A DNA stretch of 10,496 nt from Chroococcidiopsidaceae cyanobacterium CP_BM_RX_35 (GCA_019242465.1 JAFAVL010000355.1:1-10496); one strand, 5' to 3'. Positions 1-7,144 are shown, counted from the first letter of the stretch. Made by a program: numbers and translations. Notes: generated by a model from the letters alone, not told the origin.

Positions 1-1220
1 TCTGGTAACCTCATCAAGGGAAAATGAGCTGTAATCCGGCAACCTGCCCCCGGTTCGCTCTCAATGTCAAATTTGCCTCCGAGTACAACTGCCCGCTCTC
101 GCATCCCCTGTAGCCCAAACCCAGTCGTATTCTGATCTAATCTGAAGCCTTTGCCATTATCTTCAATGACTAAGCTCAGATCCGTTGCTGTTGCACTCAA
201 GTAAATTTGGATTTTAGTTGCTGCCGCATGCCTGCAAATGTTGGTCAATCCTTCTTGAACAATGCGATAAACAGCAGTGCTGGTCTCAATAGACAAAGGA
301 CACCACAGGGTAATACTGTAATCTGGTAGGATGCCAGTTGCAGAATAAGTATCCTTCACTAAAGCTGCGATCGCCTCTTCTAAGGTTCGACCTTGTAAAG
401 GATCTGACCTCAGAGTGGAGACAGATTGACGCACTTCCTGTAGAGCTGTTGAGCCAAGCCGCTTAGCCTCCGCTAGGAATGTCTGAGCTTTCTGTGGGTT
501 AGATTGCCACAGTTTCAGCGCTCCTTCTAATTGAATGTTCAGTGCTGTCAGTGAGTGTCCCAGAGAGTCATGGATATCACGAGCAATGCGATTGCGCTCT
601 TGGAGTGTGACCTGGTCTTTCAGTCGCATTGCATATTGCCGCAATTGTTCGTTGGCAAGCGTTAGCTTCTCGCGACTCTGGCGCTCAGCAAGTAAGGCGT
701 TGATTAGCAGCAACACAAATATTAAAATAAGTCCGAAAAACAACGCAAAGTTCAGCTTGAGAAGCAAGAAAGTAAAACTGAGCTGCTCTTGTACTATTGG
801 TCGTGCTGAGTCAGGACTCTCAGCTCGTAGAAACAGCGCCACCAGGAATGACATGAAAGCCAAACCTGCTACCATTAAGCGACCCTGTGGTTTAAAGACG
901 AGGCAACTGCGAATGACCACGACAAGACAGAGCAACGGGAAAAAACGGATACCCGCCCGACTGTCTAGGAGTGTTGGCAACAGAACTAATCCAAATTCTA
1001 GCCCTGTGTAGGCGACTTTAGAGATTGTCCTACCTGTTGGTAATCTGAGACCTATTAGCCCAAATCCAGTGATGTCTAAGATTGTTAGTATTGGAGACTG
1101 TGGCGCGGGGTGATGTGGGTCATGTATGATTGCAGTAAGGACACTCATGCCTAGCAGAATCCACTCGAGATAGAGCAGCAAGCGTAAAGGATTGCTCTGG
1201 TTTCTGATCGGGTGCTTCAC
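1..1220 (-). CDS. NarL-class membrane sensor histidine kinase, 3' end cut by window
   Basis: Reading the minus strand from GTG at 1220 gives 406 residues with no stop up to the left edge. The first 190 or so residues are hydrophobic, with five or six likely membrane helices (about 11-30, 40-57, 64-80, 85-100, 108-122, 150-185) and no obvious extracytoplasmic sensor domain, so the signal is probably sensed in or at the membrane. A linker follows, then the HisKA_3 phosphoacceptor box RIARDIHDSLGHSL with His217, and a HATPase domain with YRIVQEGLTN (N box), EDNGKGF (G1, Asp354) and TGFGLQGMRERA (G2). The order and motifs are those of DesK/LiaS/NarX-type kinases, which phosphorylate NarL/LuxR-type regulators. 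The reading ends at ITAHFPLMRLP, so only a few residues are missing. GTG 1220 is the first start after an in-frame TAA at 1244-1242; no good ribosome site is visible, and ATG 1149 would remove the first helix. It is divergent from the export genes. Class is certain, ligand unknown. Confidence 0.93.
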   Translation of the reverse strand, partial: MKHPIRNQSNPLRLLLYLEWILLGMSVLTAIIHDPHHPAPQSPILTILDITGFGLIGLRLPTGRTISKVAYTGLEFGLVLLPTLLDSRAGIRFFPLLCLVVVIRSCLVFKPQGRLMVAGLAFMSFLVALFLRAESPDSARPIVQEQLSFTFLLLKLNFALFFGLILIFVLLLINALLAERQSREKLTLANEQLRQYAMRLKDQVTLQERNRIARDIHDSLGHSLTALNIQLEGALKLWQSNPQKAQTFLAEAKRLGSTALQEVRQSVSTLRSDPLQGRTLEEAIAALVKDTYSATGILPDYSITLWCPLSIETSTAVYRIVQEGLTNICRHAAATKIQIYLSATATDLSLVIEDNGKGFRLDQNTTGFGLQGMRERAVVLGGKFDIESEPGAGCRITAHFPLMRLP

Positions 1221-1316
1221 AAAAAATGAGTAGTTTCCGAGTTAACTTATCATTTTACTTTATTGCACAATTGTGTATAGCGCTAGGATATTCAGTCACA
1301 TTTCCTCTTAGCAAAG

Positions 1317-1372
1317 TATGACCAAAGCCATAAGGAAACCTATGACTAAAGTCATACTCCAAGTATGACTTT
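1317..1372. promoter_or_regulatory. Tandem palindromic operator for a NarL/LuxR-type response regulator
   Basis: The half-site TATGACY recurs at 1317, 1341 and 1364, about two helical turns (24 and 23 bases) apart. Bases 1341-1356 are a perfect palindrome, TATGACT-AA-AGTCATA. Bases 1317-1332 are an imperfect copy, TATGACC-AA-AGCCATA. AAAGTCATACT at 1348-1358 also pairs perfectly with AGTATGACTTT at 1362-1372. Short inverted repeats with a 2-base spacer, repeated on one face of the helix, are typical for dimeric NarL/LuxR-type DNA-binding domains. The site lies between the sensor kinase and the divergent export cluster, so it is probably where the partner regulator acts. Sequence symmetry is direct observation; the binding protein is inferred. 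A plain hairpin or terminator role is less likely because the site is not downstream of any gene. Confidence 0.6.
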
Positions 1373-1398
1373 TTCCTCATGTAGCACTCAATCATAAT
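1370..1398 (+). promoter_or_regulatory. Possible activator-dependent promoter of the export cluster
   Basis: CATAAT at 1393-1398 is a fair -10 box. The position 17 bases upstream (1370-1375, TTTTTC) is a poor -35 box and overlaps the end of the last operator half-site. A weak -35 next to an activator site is the usual layout for class II activation. TAAGAT at 1402-1407 is an alternative -10. Position is tentative. Confidence 0.3.
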
Positions 1399-1492
1399 TT
1401 CTAAGATAAAGATAGAGTACATAAAGCATTAAGGCATTATTTGATTTTGTGGCTCTTACTGTTGCTTTGGCTCCTGCACGTCGAGGTCATAT

Positions 1493-1972
1493 ATGCGTCA
1501 AGGGAATTGGAAGATGAAAAGACAAATTATTCGCAGTAAAACGTTTGCCAGAATTCCATCGCAGCTGAAATCGGCGCTCAGGCTAAAACTTTTTCTGTTG
1601 CTAGCAAAGGCAATAGCTGTTACAGATGATTCTGACTCAGACAATTGGCGGATTTTCAGAAGTCCCGACGGCATTTATGCCATTGCTCCTAACGGTAAGT
1701 GTTACAGAATTAAACTAAAACTCATTCAGTTGTTAGCCAAGGTAATTACGCTTACGGATGATTCCGAGTCAGCCGATTGGCGAGTCTTTAAAGGTCCTGA
1801 CGGAATTTATACAATTCATCCAAGCGGAAAGTACTACAAAATTAATATTAATTCGAACGGAGAGCTAAAACTTTATCGAGGCAAACACCGCATTCATCTT
1901 GGTAGACGTCTAAAGCAGGGTTATTTCGAGGCCTCAAAGTTACCGATTTACAGTTCCCAGCAGTGGAACTAA
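1493..1972 (+). CDS. Uncharacterised protein with two 44-residue tandem repeats
   Basis: I do not recognise a family for this 159-residue protein. The N-terminus is strongly basic (residues 1-30). Residues 31-74 and 75-117 are a tandem duplication: each starts LKL, continues with LLAK, an acidic stretch TDDS(D/E)S, a W-R-x-F core, then PDGIY-x-I-x-P-x-GK and a final Y-x-I. I count 27 identities in 43 aligned positions, and the DNA (from 1583 and from 1715) is also clearly similar, so the duplication seems fairly recent. A basic tail with GELKLYRGKHRIHLGRR follows. There is no signal peptide or convincing membrane helix, so it is probably cytoplasmic or binds a partner. ATG 1493 is chosen because GAGGT sits 5 bases before it; ATG 1514 has poorer spacing. 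It lies just after the operator and 114 bases before the fusion-protein gene, so it is likely co-regulated with the exporter. Function unknown. Confidence 0.75.
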   Translation: MRQGNWKMKRQIIRSKTFARIPSQLKSALRLKLFLLLAKAIAVTDDSDSDNWRIFRSPDGIYAIAPNGKCYRIKLKLIQLLAKVITLTDDSESADWRVFKGPDGIYTIHPSGKYYKININSNGELKLYRGKHRIHLGRRLKQGYFEASKLPIYSSQQWN

Positions 1973-2086
1973 AGTTAACGATATAAGGTGTACATTGGGG
2001 TGAAAGCCGCACATAAGCGCTTTCGTGGTCACTATTGCAACAAGAGCACATAAATCATCTTTAAAGCCGAGCAAGAATTATAGAAC

Positions 2087-3502
2087 ATGCTTAAAAATAG
2101 AAGGCTGGAGGATGAGGTAAGCGAAAAAATATTTACCGGAGTCCCAGAAGACGCATCATACGCGCTCACTAGGTTCAAGTTTGTGAAAGACTTTGGTAAA
2201 AATCGGATTACTAGGTTGCTACTAGGTCTAATCATTTTAGGCCTAGCAGCAGGAGGTGGCTTGACGACTTATCGCCAAGTTATTCTCACCCCGCGTCTAG
2301 AAGCGAGACGTAGAGCCCAGACAGTACCTGTAGAAAGGGTAAGCATACCTGTAACTGTTTCGGCTAATGGGACTGTCCAGCCTGAACGTTCTACCAACAT
2401 TAGTCCAAAAACTGCTGGGCTTCTAAAAAGTCGGCTAGTTGATGCAGGAGATCAGGTTAAACAGGGACAGGTTCTGGCACGTATGGATGACTCCGATCTG
2501 TTAGGGCAACTGACTCAATATCGGGGACAACTAGCGTCAGCCCAAGCAAATCTGGAAAAACTTATAAATGGCAATCGGCCCGAAGACATTGCCCAAGCTG
2601 AAGCCCAGTTAAGGGATAAGCAAGCTACTCTGCGGCAAAATGAAGCAAATTTGGCTCAGAATCTGCAACTTTATCGCACCGGAGCTCTAGCCTTCCGAGA
2701 CTATAATAACTCCTTGGCAGCGCGTGACAGTGCTAGAGCCCAAGTCGTTCAGGTAGAGCAAGCCTTAGCTGAGCAGAGGAAAGGGTCACGTGTCGAAGAC
2801 ATTGCCCAAGCCAGAGCCCAAGTCCTCACAGCCCAAGGTCAGGTTCAAACCATTCAAACACAAATTGATGATACGGTGCTACGGGCTCCCTTCAGTGGCG
2901 TCGTCACGGCAAAGTATGCCGATCCAGGTGCCTTTGTTACCCCAACGACCTCCGGTAGTTCTGTCTCGTCGGCGACGTCCTCTTCAATTATGTCTATTGC
3001 TGCTAACAACCAGATAGTGGCACAGGTAGCAGAGAGCAATATTGCCCAAATCCATTTAGGACAAACGGCTACCATTCGAGCAGATGCTTACCCAGGGAAA
3101 ACGTTTAAAGGTCGAGTGGTTCAGATTGCGCCCCAGTCAACCGTGACTCAGAACGTTACCAGTTTTGAAGTTAAACTAGCGATTCTTGACGATCCTCATA
3201 ATCTCTTACGCTCTGGGATGAATGCAGATGTAGAGTTTAACGCAGGTACGCTACAGAGTGCCTTGGTCGTACCTACAGTCGCTGTTGTGCGGCAGGACAA
3301 TGGTACAGGTGTCTTGGTAGATAGAGGGCAGCAACCTCCCACATTCACTCCTATCATGACTGGAGTCACTGTGAACGACAAAACCCAAGTCTTGTCTGGA
3401 TTGACAGGGACTGAAAGAGTATTTGTCACTTTCCCTGAAGGAACTAAACCTACAACCAACGGTCCATCCTTCTTTTCCAGTCCGCGCCAGGGTCGTCATT
3501 AA
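2087..3502 (+). CDS. MacA/HlyD-type membrane fusion protein (periplasmic adaptor)
   Basis: This 471-residue protein should bridge an inner-membrane ABC transporter and an outer-membrane TolC-like channel. Residues 1-42 are a cytoplasmic leader and residues 43-57 (LLLGLIILGLAAGGG) the single membrane anchor, so it is not a lipoprotein. The first half of the lipoyl domain is about 86-136 (ANGTVQPE, AGDQVKQGQVLARMD). A long alpha-helical hairpin rich in Ala and Gln spans about 140-262, with the motif EDIAQA in both arms (166 and 237). The lipoyl domain closes with DDTVLRAPFSGVVT (261-274), and a Ser/Thr-rich loop (287-300) precedes the beta-barrel (309-386, VAESNIAQIHLGQ, FKGRVVQIAPQ) and a membrane-proximal domain. 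Length and order match RND/ABC periplasmic adaptors. The start has a weak ribosome site. No outer-membrane channel gene is next to it, so a shared TolC homologue elsewhere is expected. Confidence 0.93.
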   Translation: MLKNRRLEDEVSEKIFTGVPEDASYALTRFKFVKDFGKNRITRLLLGLIILGLAAGGGLTTYRQVILTPRLEARRRAQTVPVERVSIPVTVSANGTVQPERSTNISPKTAGLLKSRLVDAGDQVKQGQVLARMDDSDLLGQLTQYRGQLASAQANLEKLINGNRPEDIAQAEAQLRDKQATLRQNEANLAQNLQLYRTGALAFRDYNNSLAARDSARAQVVQVEQALAEQRKGSRVEDIAQARAQVLTAQGQVQTIQTQIDDTVLRAPFSGVVTAKYADPGAFVTPTTSGSSVSSATSSSIMSIAANNQIVAQVAESNIAQIHLGQTATIRADAYPGKTFKGRVVQIAPQSTVTQNVTSFEVKLAILDDPHNLLRSGMNADVEFNAGTLQSALVVPTVAVVRQDNGTGVLVDRGQQPPTFTPIMTGVTVNDKTQVLSGLTGTERVFVTFPEGTKPTTNGPSFFSSPRQGRH

Positions 3503-3505
3503 TTC

Positions 3506-3547
3506 CTCAACGTTCCGCTCCTTGGTGGCTGCGTTGAGCTAGCTCAA
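3506..3547 (+). other. Two competing inverted repeats in the adaptor-permease spacer
   Basis: CTCAACG (3506-3512) pairs perfectly with CGTTGAG (3532-3538). The second arm overlaps a perfect 14-base palindrome, TTGAGCTAGCTCAA (3534-3547), so the RNA can form one structure or the other. The spacer ends with an AAAGG ribosome site before the permease ATG. There is no T-run, so it is not a classic terminator; RNA processing, stability control or a protein-binding site are possible. Confidence 0.4.
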
Positions 3548-3561
3548 GTGTAAAGGTCCAA

Positions 3562-4827
3562 ATGAAGTCATCTACTCGTTATCGCACTAGCACTGTGTCA
3601 AATGGTGAAGTTGTAACCATGGCGGCGGAGGCTCTGTGGAGCAACAAGCTACGCACAGGGCTGACTATGTTGGGTGTCATTATTGGGATCGCCTCGGTAA
3701 TCGCAATTACATCTATAGGTCAAGGCATCCAAAAGGCAACTGAGCAGCAGATCCAAGCTTTAGGGACGAATCTGATCCTAGTTCTAGCTGGGGCATCAAC
3801 CTCTAATGGGATTAGCCAAGGAGTAGGCTCTGCTACAACCCTCACTTGGGAAGATGCTAAGGCGGTTGCTAAGCAAGCTCCTGCTGCCCAAGCAGTTAGC
3901 GCCTTCTTACAGCGTCAGACGCAAGTCGTGTATTCAGGGCAGAATGCGCTGACGACTGTCATCGGGACAGATTTAAGCTATCCAAATGTCAAAAACGTTC
4001 ATCCTCAAGAGGGGAGATTTTTTACTCAAGAAGAATTAGATGGGGCTCAGCCAGTCGTTGTCTTGGGTTCTAAGGTGCGGGATGAGCTTTTTGGCATCAA
4101 TGGCAAATCTCTAGGTACAGATATCCGAATTCAGGGAGGACGTTACCGAGTTATTGGGGTGATGGAGTCTAAGGGCTCTGTTGGCGGTCAGGATCAAGAT
4201 GACCGCGTTTACATTCCTCTAAAAAATGCGGCGGCTCGGATTGTCGGCAAAAATGCCATAGCCGGAGTAGCAATTACCGGATTTTATATAGAAGCTCGCG
4301 ATCAGACTCAGCTAGACGCAGCTCAATTTCAAATGACTAACCTCCTGCGCTTACGCCATAACATCTACCCACCCCAAGCAGATGATTTCCGAATTATTAA
4401 CCAAGTAGATATCATCAACACATTTACTAATGTGGTGGGTTTATTCACAGTTATGGTGGTGGCGATCGCCGGGATTTCACTGGTAGTTGGGGGAATTGGC
4501 ATCGGTAACATCATGTTAGTTTCAGTTGTGGAGCGAACGCGGGAAATTGGGATTCGCAAAGCTGTCGGAGCAACCAATGCCGCTATCTTGAACCAATTTT
4601 TGGCAGAAGCAGTTGTGGTTTCGGTTGTAGGGGGAGGCATTGGCATTGGTTTTGGGATTGCGATCGCCTTGGGAGTAGCGACCATCTTCAAATTTCCATT
4701 TGTTATTTCTCTCTGGTCAGTCACTGCTGGCTTCGGACTCTCTTTCCTAGTCGGGTTAATCGCTGGGGTTGTCCCGGCACGCAACGCTGCCAAATTAGAC
4801 CCGATCGCTGCTTTACGGAGTGAATGA
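3562..4827 (+). CDS. MacB-type ABC exporter permease (FtsX fold)
   Basis: The 421-residue inner-membrane subunit has the four-helix MacB/FtsX topology. Helix 1 is about 32-52 (TMLGVIIGIASVIAITSIG). A large periplasmic MacB-PCD domain spans about 55-285, where the adaptor would dock. Helix 2 is about 290-320. The cytoplasmic coupling element VVERTREIGIRKAVGAT (322-338) contacts the ATPase. Helices 3 and 4 are about 347-375 and 383-404, ending VPARNAAKLDPIAALRSE, the usual family C-terminus. MacB in E. coli carries its ATPase in the same chain; here it is a separate gene, as is common in cyanobacteria and Gram-positives. MacB-like systems use ATP to drive efflux of periplasmic substrates (peptides, macrolides, lipids) through a TolC channel. 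ATG 3562 is preceded by AAAGG 6 bases away. It is not a DevC-like permease by its N-terminal motif, although the gene order MFP-permease-ATPase is the same as devBCA. Confidence 0.93.
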   Translation: MKSSTRYRTSTVSNGEVVTMAAEALWSNKLRTGLTMLGVIIGIASVIAITSIGQGIQKATEQQIQALGTNLILVLAGASTSNGISQGVGSATTLTWEDAKAVAKQAPAAQAVSAFLQRQTQVVYSGQNALTTVIGTDLSYPNVKNVHPQEGRFFTQEELDGAQPVVVLGSKVRDELFGINGKSLGTDIRIQGGRYRVIGVMESKGSVGGQDQDDRVYIPLKNAAARIVGKNAIAGVAITGFYIEARDQTQLDAAQFQMTNLLRLRHNIYPPQADDFRIINQVDIINTFTNVVGLFTVMVVAIAGISLVVGGIGIGNIMLVSVVERTREIGIRKAVGATNAAILNQFLAEAVVVSVVGGGIGIGFGIAIALGVATIFKFPFVISLWSVTAGFGLSFLVGLIAGVVPARNAAKLDPIAALRSE

Positions 4828-4828
4828 G

Positions 4829-5521
4829 ATGGGAACAATGATTCAGATGGAGGCAATTACCAAAACCTATCGCCTAGGAGAGGTCACTGTGCCAGTACTT
4901 AAGCGGATCGATCTCTCGATTGATGAGGGAGAATATGTTGCCATCATGGGGGTGTCAGGTTCTGGTAAGTCCACCCTGATGAATATCATTGGTTGCTTGG
5001 ATCGTCCAACTACAGGGCTCTATCTGCTCGAAGGCAGAAACCTCACCACTTTGGATGATGACGAGCTTGCCTACATCCGCAATCAGCGAGTCGGCTTTGT
5101 GTTTCAGCAGTTCAATTTGTTGCCACGCTCTACAGCACTTGAGAATGTGATGCTGCCGATGGTCTACGCCAATGTACCAAAGCAGAAACGACACCAACGA
5201 GCAGTGCAAGCACTGACTAAGGTCGGTCTAGCGGATCGGCTATCGAACCGTCCTAGCCAGCTTTCCGGCGGACAACAACAACGGGTTGCTATTGCGCGGG
5301 CTCTGGTTAACCGACCGGCCTTAGTCTTAGCGGATGAACCAACGGGAGCCTTAGACACTAAAACCTCCCAGGAAGTGATGGATCTGCTGACAGAATTAAA
5401 CCAGCAAGGCATTACGATTGTGATTGTGACTCATGAGCCTGATGTTGCTGCGCAGACGAGACGAATAATTCAGGTGCAGGATGGTTTGGTAGTAGATGTG
5501 ATTACTAATAGCTTGGGTTAG
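4829..5521 (+). CDS. MacB/LolD-type ABC exporter ATPase
   Basis: The 230-residue nucleotide-binding subunit powers the permease encoded just upstream. With M1 at 4829, Walker A is GVSGSGKST (41-49), the Q-loop is FQQFNL (92-97), the signature is LSGGQQQR (145-152), Walker B is [12 protein letters not shown] (165-176) and the switch His is in VTHEP (His202), so every catalytic element is intact. An aromatic residue for adenine stacking is at Tyr14. Length and motifs match the LolD/MacB ATPase group that pairs with FtsX-fold permeases. The reading frame is open back to a GTG at 4820 that overlaps the permease gene, but GGAG at 4817-4820 lies 8 bases before ATG 4829, which begins one base after the permease TGA. 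I prefer that start; translation is probably coupled. It is the last gene of the export cluster. Confidence 0.95.
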   Translation: MGTMIQMEAITKTYRLGEVTVPVLKRIDLSIDEGEYVAIMGVSGSGKSTLMNIIGCLDRPTTGLYLLEGRNLTTLDDDELAYIRNQRVGFVFQQFNLLPRSTALENVMLPMVYANVPKQKRHQRAVQALTKVGLADRLSNRPSQLSGGQQQRVAIARALVNRPALVLADEPTGALDTKTSQEVMDLLTELNQQGITIVIVTHEPDVAAQTRRIIQVQDGLVVDVITNSLG

Positions 5522-5540
5522 AGCGAGCTGACACAGCAAT

Positions 5541-5571
5541 AAAAAAAAGCCTCCCATAATTCAGGAGGCTT
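5541..5571 (-). terminator. Intrinsic terminator, T-run on the minus strand
   Basis: AAGCCTCC (5547-5554) pairs perfectly with GGAGGCTT (5564-5571) across a 9-base loop. The eight A's at 5541-5548 become a U-run only in minus-strand RNA; on the plus strand the hairpin is followed by TCTAGG. It is therefore a strong terminator for transcripts coming leftward from the aminotransferase side and protects the export genes from antisense reading. It may also slow plus-strand RNA polymerase leaving the ATPase gene, which ends 19 bases before the A-run. Confidence 0.75.
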
Positions 5572-5680
5572 CTAGGTCATGGTACTCGTCTTTGGTTTAC
5601 ATCATAAATGTTTACACTGCTAGAAAACAGGTGAAAAACGTCACGAGTGCAGCGTGACAAAAGTCATGGCAAGATTTCTC

Positions 5681-5904
5681 GCTTGAGCTTGAGCTTGCGC
5701 TCTTGAGTTGAGGAGGACGTTGGGGTCGATCGCACCGACACGGGAACGGACTTTAAAGGGGACGCCAGTTGGTTCGCCGGGGGACCCGGCTCTGACCACT
5801 GGCTCGCGAGGGGACCTCGCCCCACAGTCTTCCTTAAAGGGGAAGGGTTTCCCGTCCCCACGTCCCTCCCTAAGAGCGTCCGTACGATTGGGGCGGGAAA
5901 CCCG
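5681..5904. repeat. GC-rich cluster of short three-base-loop hairpins
   Basis: The segment starts with direct copies of the hexamer GCTTGA (5681, 5687), then carries several perfect or near-perfect hairpins with three-base loops. These are GCCGGG-GGA-CCCGGC (5776-5790), GCGAGG-GGA-CCTCGC (5806-5820), GGGGA/TCCCC enclosing GGG-TTT-CCC with one A/G mismatch (5839-5859), and CGGG-AAA-CCCG (5894-5904), which ends one base before the aminotransferase stop codon. The first two share the GGA loop, differ in stem sequence and are 30 bases apart, meaning the fold is kept while bases change. Composition is much richer in GC than the flanking DNA. This resembles extragenic palindromic elements (REP/BIME-like), probably a dispersed repeat family of this genome; family membership is inferred. 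Confidence 0.55.
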
Positions 5905-5905
5905 T

Positions 5906-7075
5906 TTAAAGCTTGGCAACTGCTGCCTGAATTCGCTCAAGTGCTTCATTGATATTTTCTAAAGAATTTGCATATGAAATTCTTAAATATCCATTGCCGA
6001 ACTTTCCAAAAGCTGTACCTGGTAATAGGGCAACTCCTGCTTCCTTAAGTAGATAGTCTGCTAAGACTTCACAAGAGAGAGGCAATTGACTTACGTTAGG
6101 AAATACATAAAACGCACCTTGAGGCTTTATGCAACTGATTCCGTCAATCGCTTGCAGACCAGTCACAATTGCATCCCTGCGTTTTTTGAATTCAGCCACC
6201 ATCTGGACCGGGAATTCTTGCGGTCCTCTTAAAGCTTCGATTCCAGCAATTTGAGTAAACGAGCAAGTACAGGAATTAGAATTTATCATTAACTTGACTA
6301 GCTGCTCCGCAATAGACTTGGGAGCCACTCCATACCCCAATCTCCACCCCGTCATTGCATAGATTTTAGAGTGCCCATCAAGTAAAATCGTTCGCGACTT
6401 CATTCCAGGATAGCTAATGATACTTTGATGTTGCCCATCGTAAAATATTCGTGAATAGATCTCATCTGATAAAATATAAAAATTATGCTTGTTTGCTAAA
6501 GAGGTAATTATCTCAAGATCTTCTTTTTGCAAGAGGCTACCAGTTGGATTTTGAGGAGAATTAAGAATTAACAACTTTGTTCGGTCTGAAATAACATTTA
6601 CTAAATCTTCAATCTGAAAACGAAAGTTAACTTCCTCTCGTAATGGAAGTGAAACAGCTTTAGCCCCAGCAAAGTTGATTATAGATTCATACACCGGAAA
6701 TCCTGGATTGGGATAAATTACCTCATCTTCCTGCTCAACCAATGCAAGAAGCGTGAAAAAGAGTATCGGTTTGGCTCCAGGAGTAACAACGACTTCATCT
6801 GGATGAATTTCAACATTCCGCGTCTTTGTAATATGCTCAGCTACAACTTCACGAAATTCCAATAGCCCAGCCGCAGGTCCATAACCGATATATCCATCTC
6901 TCATTGCTTGGAAAGCGGCCTCACAAATGTTAGTTGGAGTCTGAAAATCAGGCTGACCAATTTCAAGGTGAATAATATTTCGGCCTTGTGCCTCCAAGTC
7001 TTTTGCCTTGGTCAAAACCTCAAAGGCTGATTCAGTTCCTAAACGAGTCATGCGTTCAGCAAACTTCATAAACAT
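5906..7075 (-). CDS. PLP-dependent aminotransferase, class I/II (AspC-like)
   Basis: The 389-residue fold-type I aminotransferase has a complete catalytic set (numbered from ATG 7075): GQPDF near the N-terminus (40-44), YGPAAGLLEFR (65-75), VTPGAK for cofactor phosphate binding (97-102), NSPQNPTG with Asn176, SDEIYSR with Asp204 and Tyr207, the PLP-binding Lys237 in GHSKIYAMTGWRLGY, and the carboxylate-binding Arg in GYLRISYA near the end. Length and motifs match the large group that includes aspartate, aromatic and N-acetyl-LL-diaminopimelate aminotransferases; the substrate cannot be assigned from sequence. It is cytoplasmic. TTG 7078, ATG 7075 and ATG 7069 are all possible starts and none has a clear ribosome site; ATG 7069 (MKFAERM) is almost as good as the one chosen. 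It is preceded by the terminator of the upstream minus-strand genes, so it should have its own promoter in 7076-7144. The hairpin cluster lies right behind its stop. Confidence 0.93.
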   Translation of the reverse strand: MFMKFAERMTRLGTESAFEVLTKAKDLEAQGRNIIHLEIGQPDFQTPTNICEAAFQAMRDGYIGYGPAAGLLEFREVVAEHITKTRNVEIHPDEVVVTPGAKPILFFTLLALVEQEDEVIYPNPGFPVYESIINFAGAKAVSLPLREEVNFRFQIEDLVNVISDRTKLLILNSPQNPTGSLLQKEDLEIITSLANKHNFYILSDEIYSRIFYDGQHQSIISYPGMKSRTILLDGHSKIYAMTGWRLGYGVAPKSIAEQLVKLMINSNSCTCSFTQIAGIEALRGPQEFPVQMVAEFKKRRDAIVTGLQAIDGISCIKPQGAFYVFPNVSQLPLSCEVLADYLLKEAGVALLPGTAFGKFGNGYLRISYANSLENINEALERIQAAVAKL

Positions 7076-7144
7076 CAATTAGCTGTATGTTGATTATCTT
7101 AAACCTGATGCTACCCGTCTACAATTCATGACATCTAAATCCAA

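Larger units (their letters stand above)
5522..5905. other. Gene-free convergent spacer (384 bases)
   Basis: Besides the terminator, this spacer has a GTTTACA direct repeat (5595 and 5610), a GTCACG/CGTGAC inverted repeat (5640-5658) and a GC-rich hairpin cluster listed separately. Open frames on both strands here (one overlapping the aminotransferase end) lack ribosome sites and recognisable protein features, and the openness follows from high GC. I see no gene. Confidence 0.6.

Noticed and set aside
535..1011. 158-codon plus-strand open frame
   Set aside because: It is antisense to the histidine kinase, whose frame carries all kinase motifs; the plus product is Ser/Arg-rich with no family pattern.
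2002..2024. GAAAGC/GCTTTC inverted repeat before the adaptor gene
   Set aside because: Only 6 base pairs with an 11-base loop and no T-run; too weak to call a terminator between the repeat protein and the pump.
2087..5521. devBCA heterocyst glycolipid exporter
   Set aside because: Gene order is the same, but the permease N-terminus (RTGLTMLGVIIGIASVIAI) and coupling region are MacB-like and not DevC-like.
5641..5962. Open frames on both strands through the hairpin cluster
   Set aside because: They overlap each other and the aminotransferase end, lack ribosome sites, and owe their openness to GC-rich repeat sequence.
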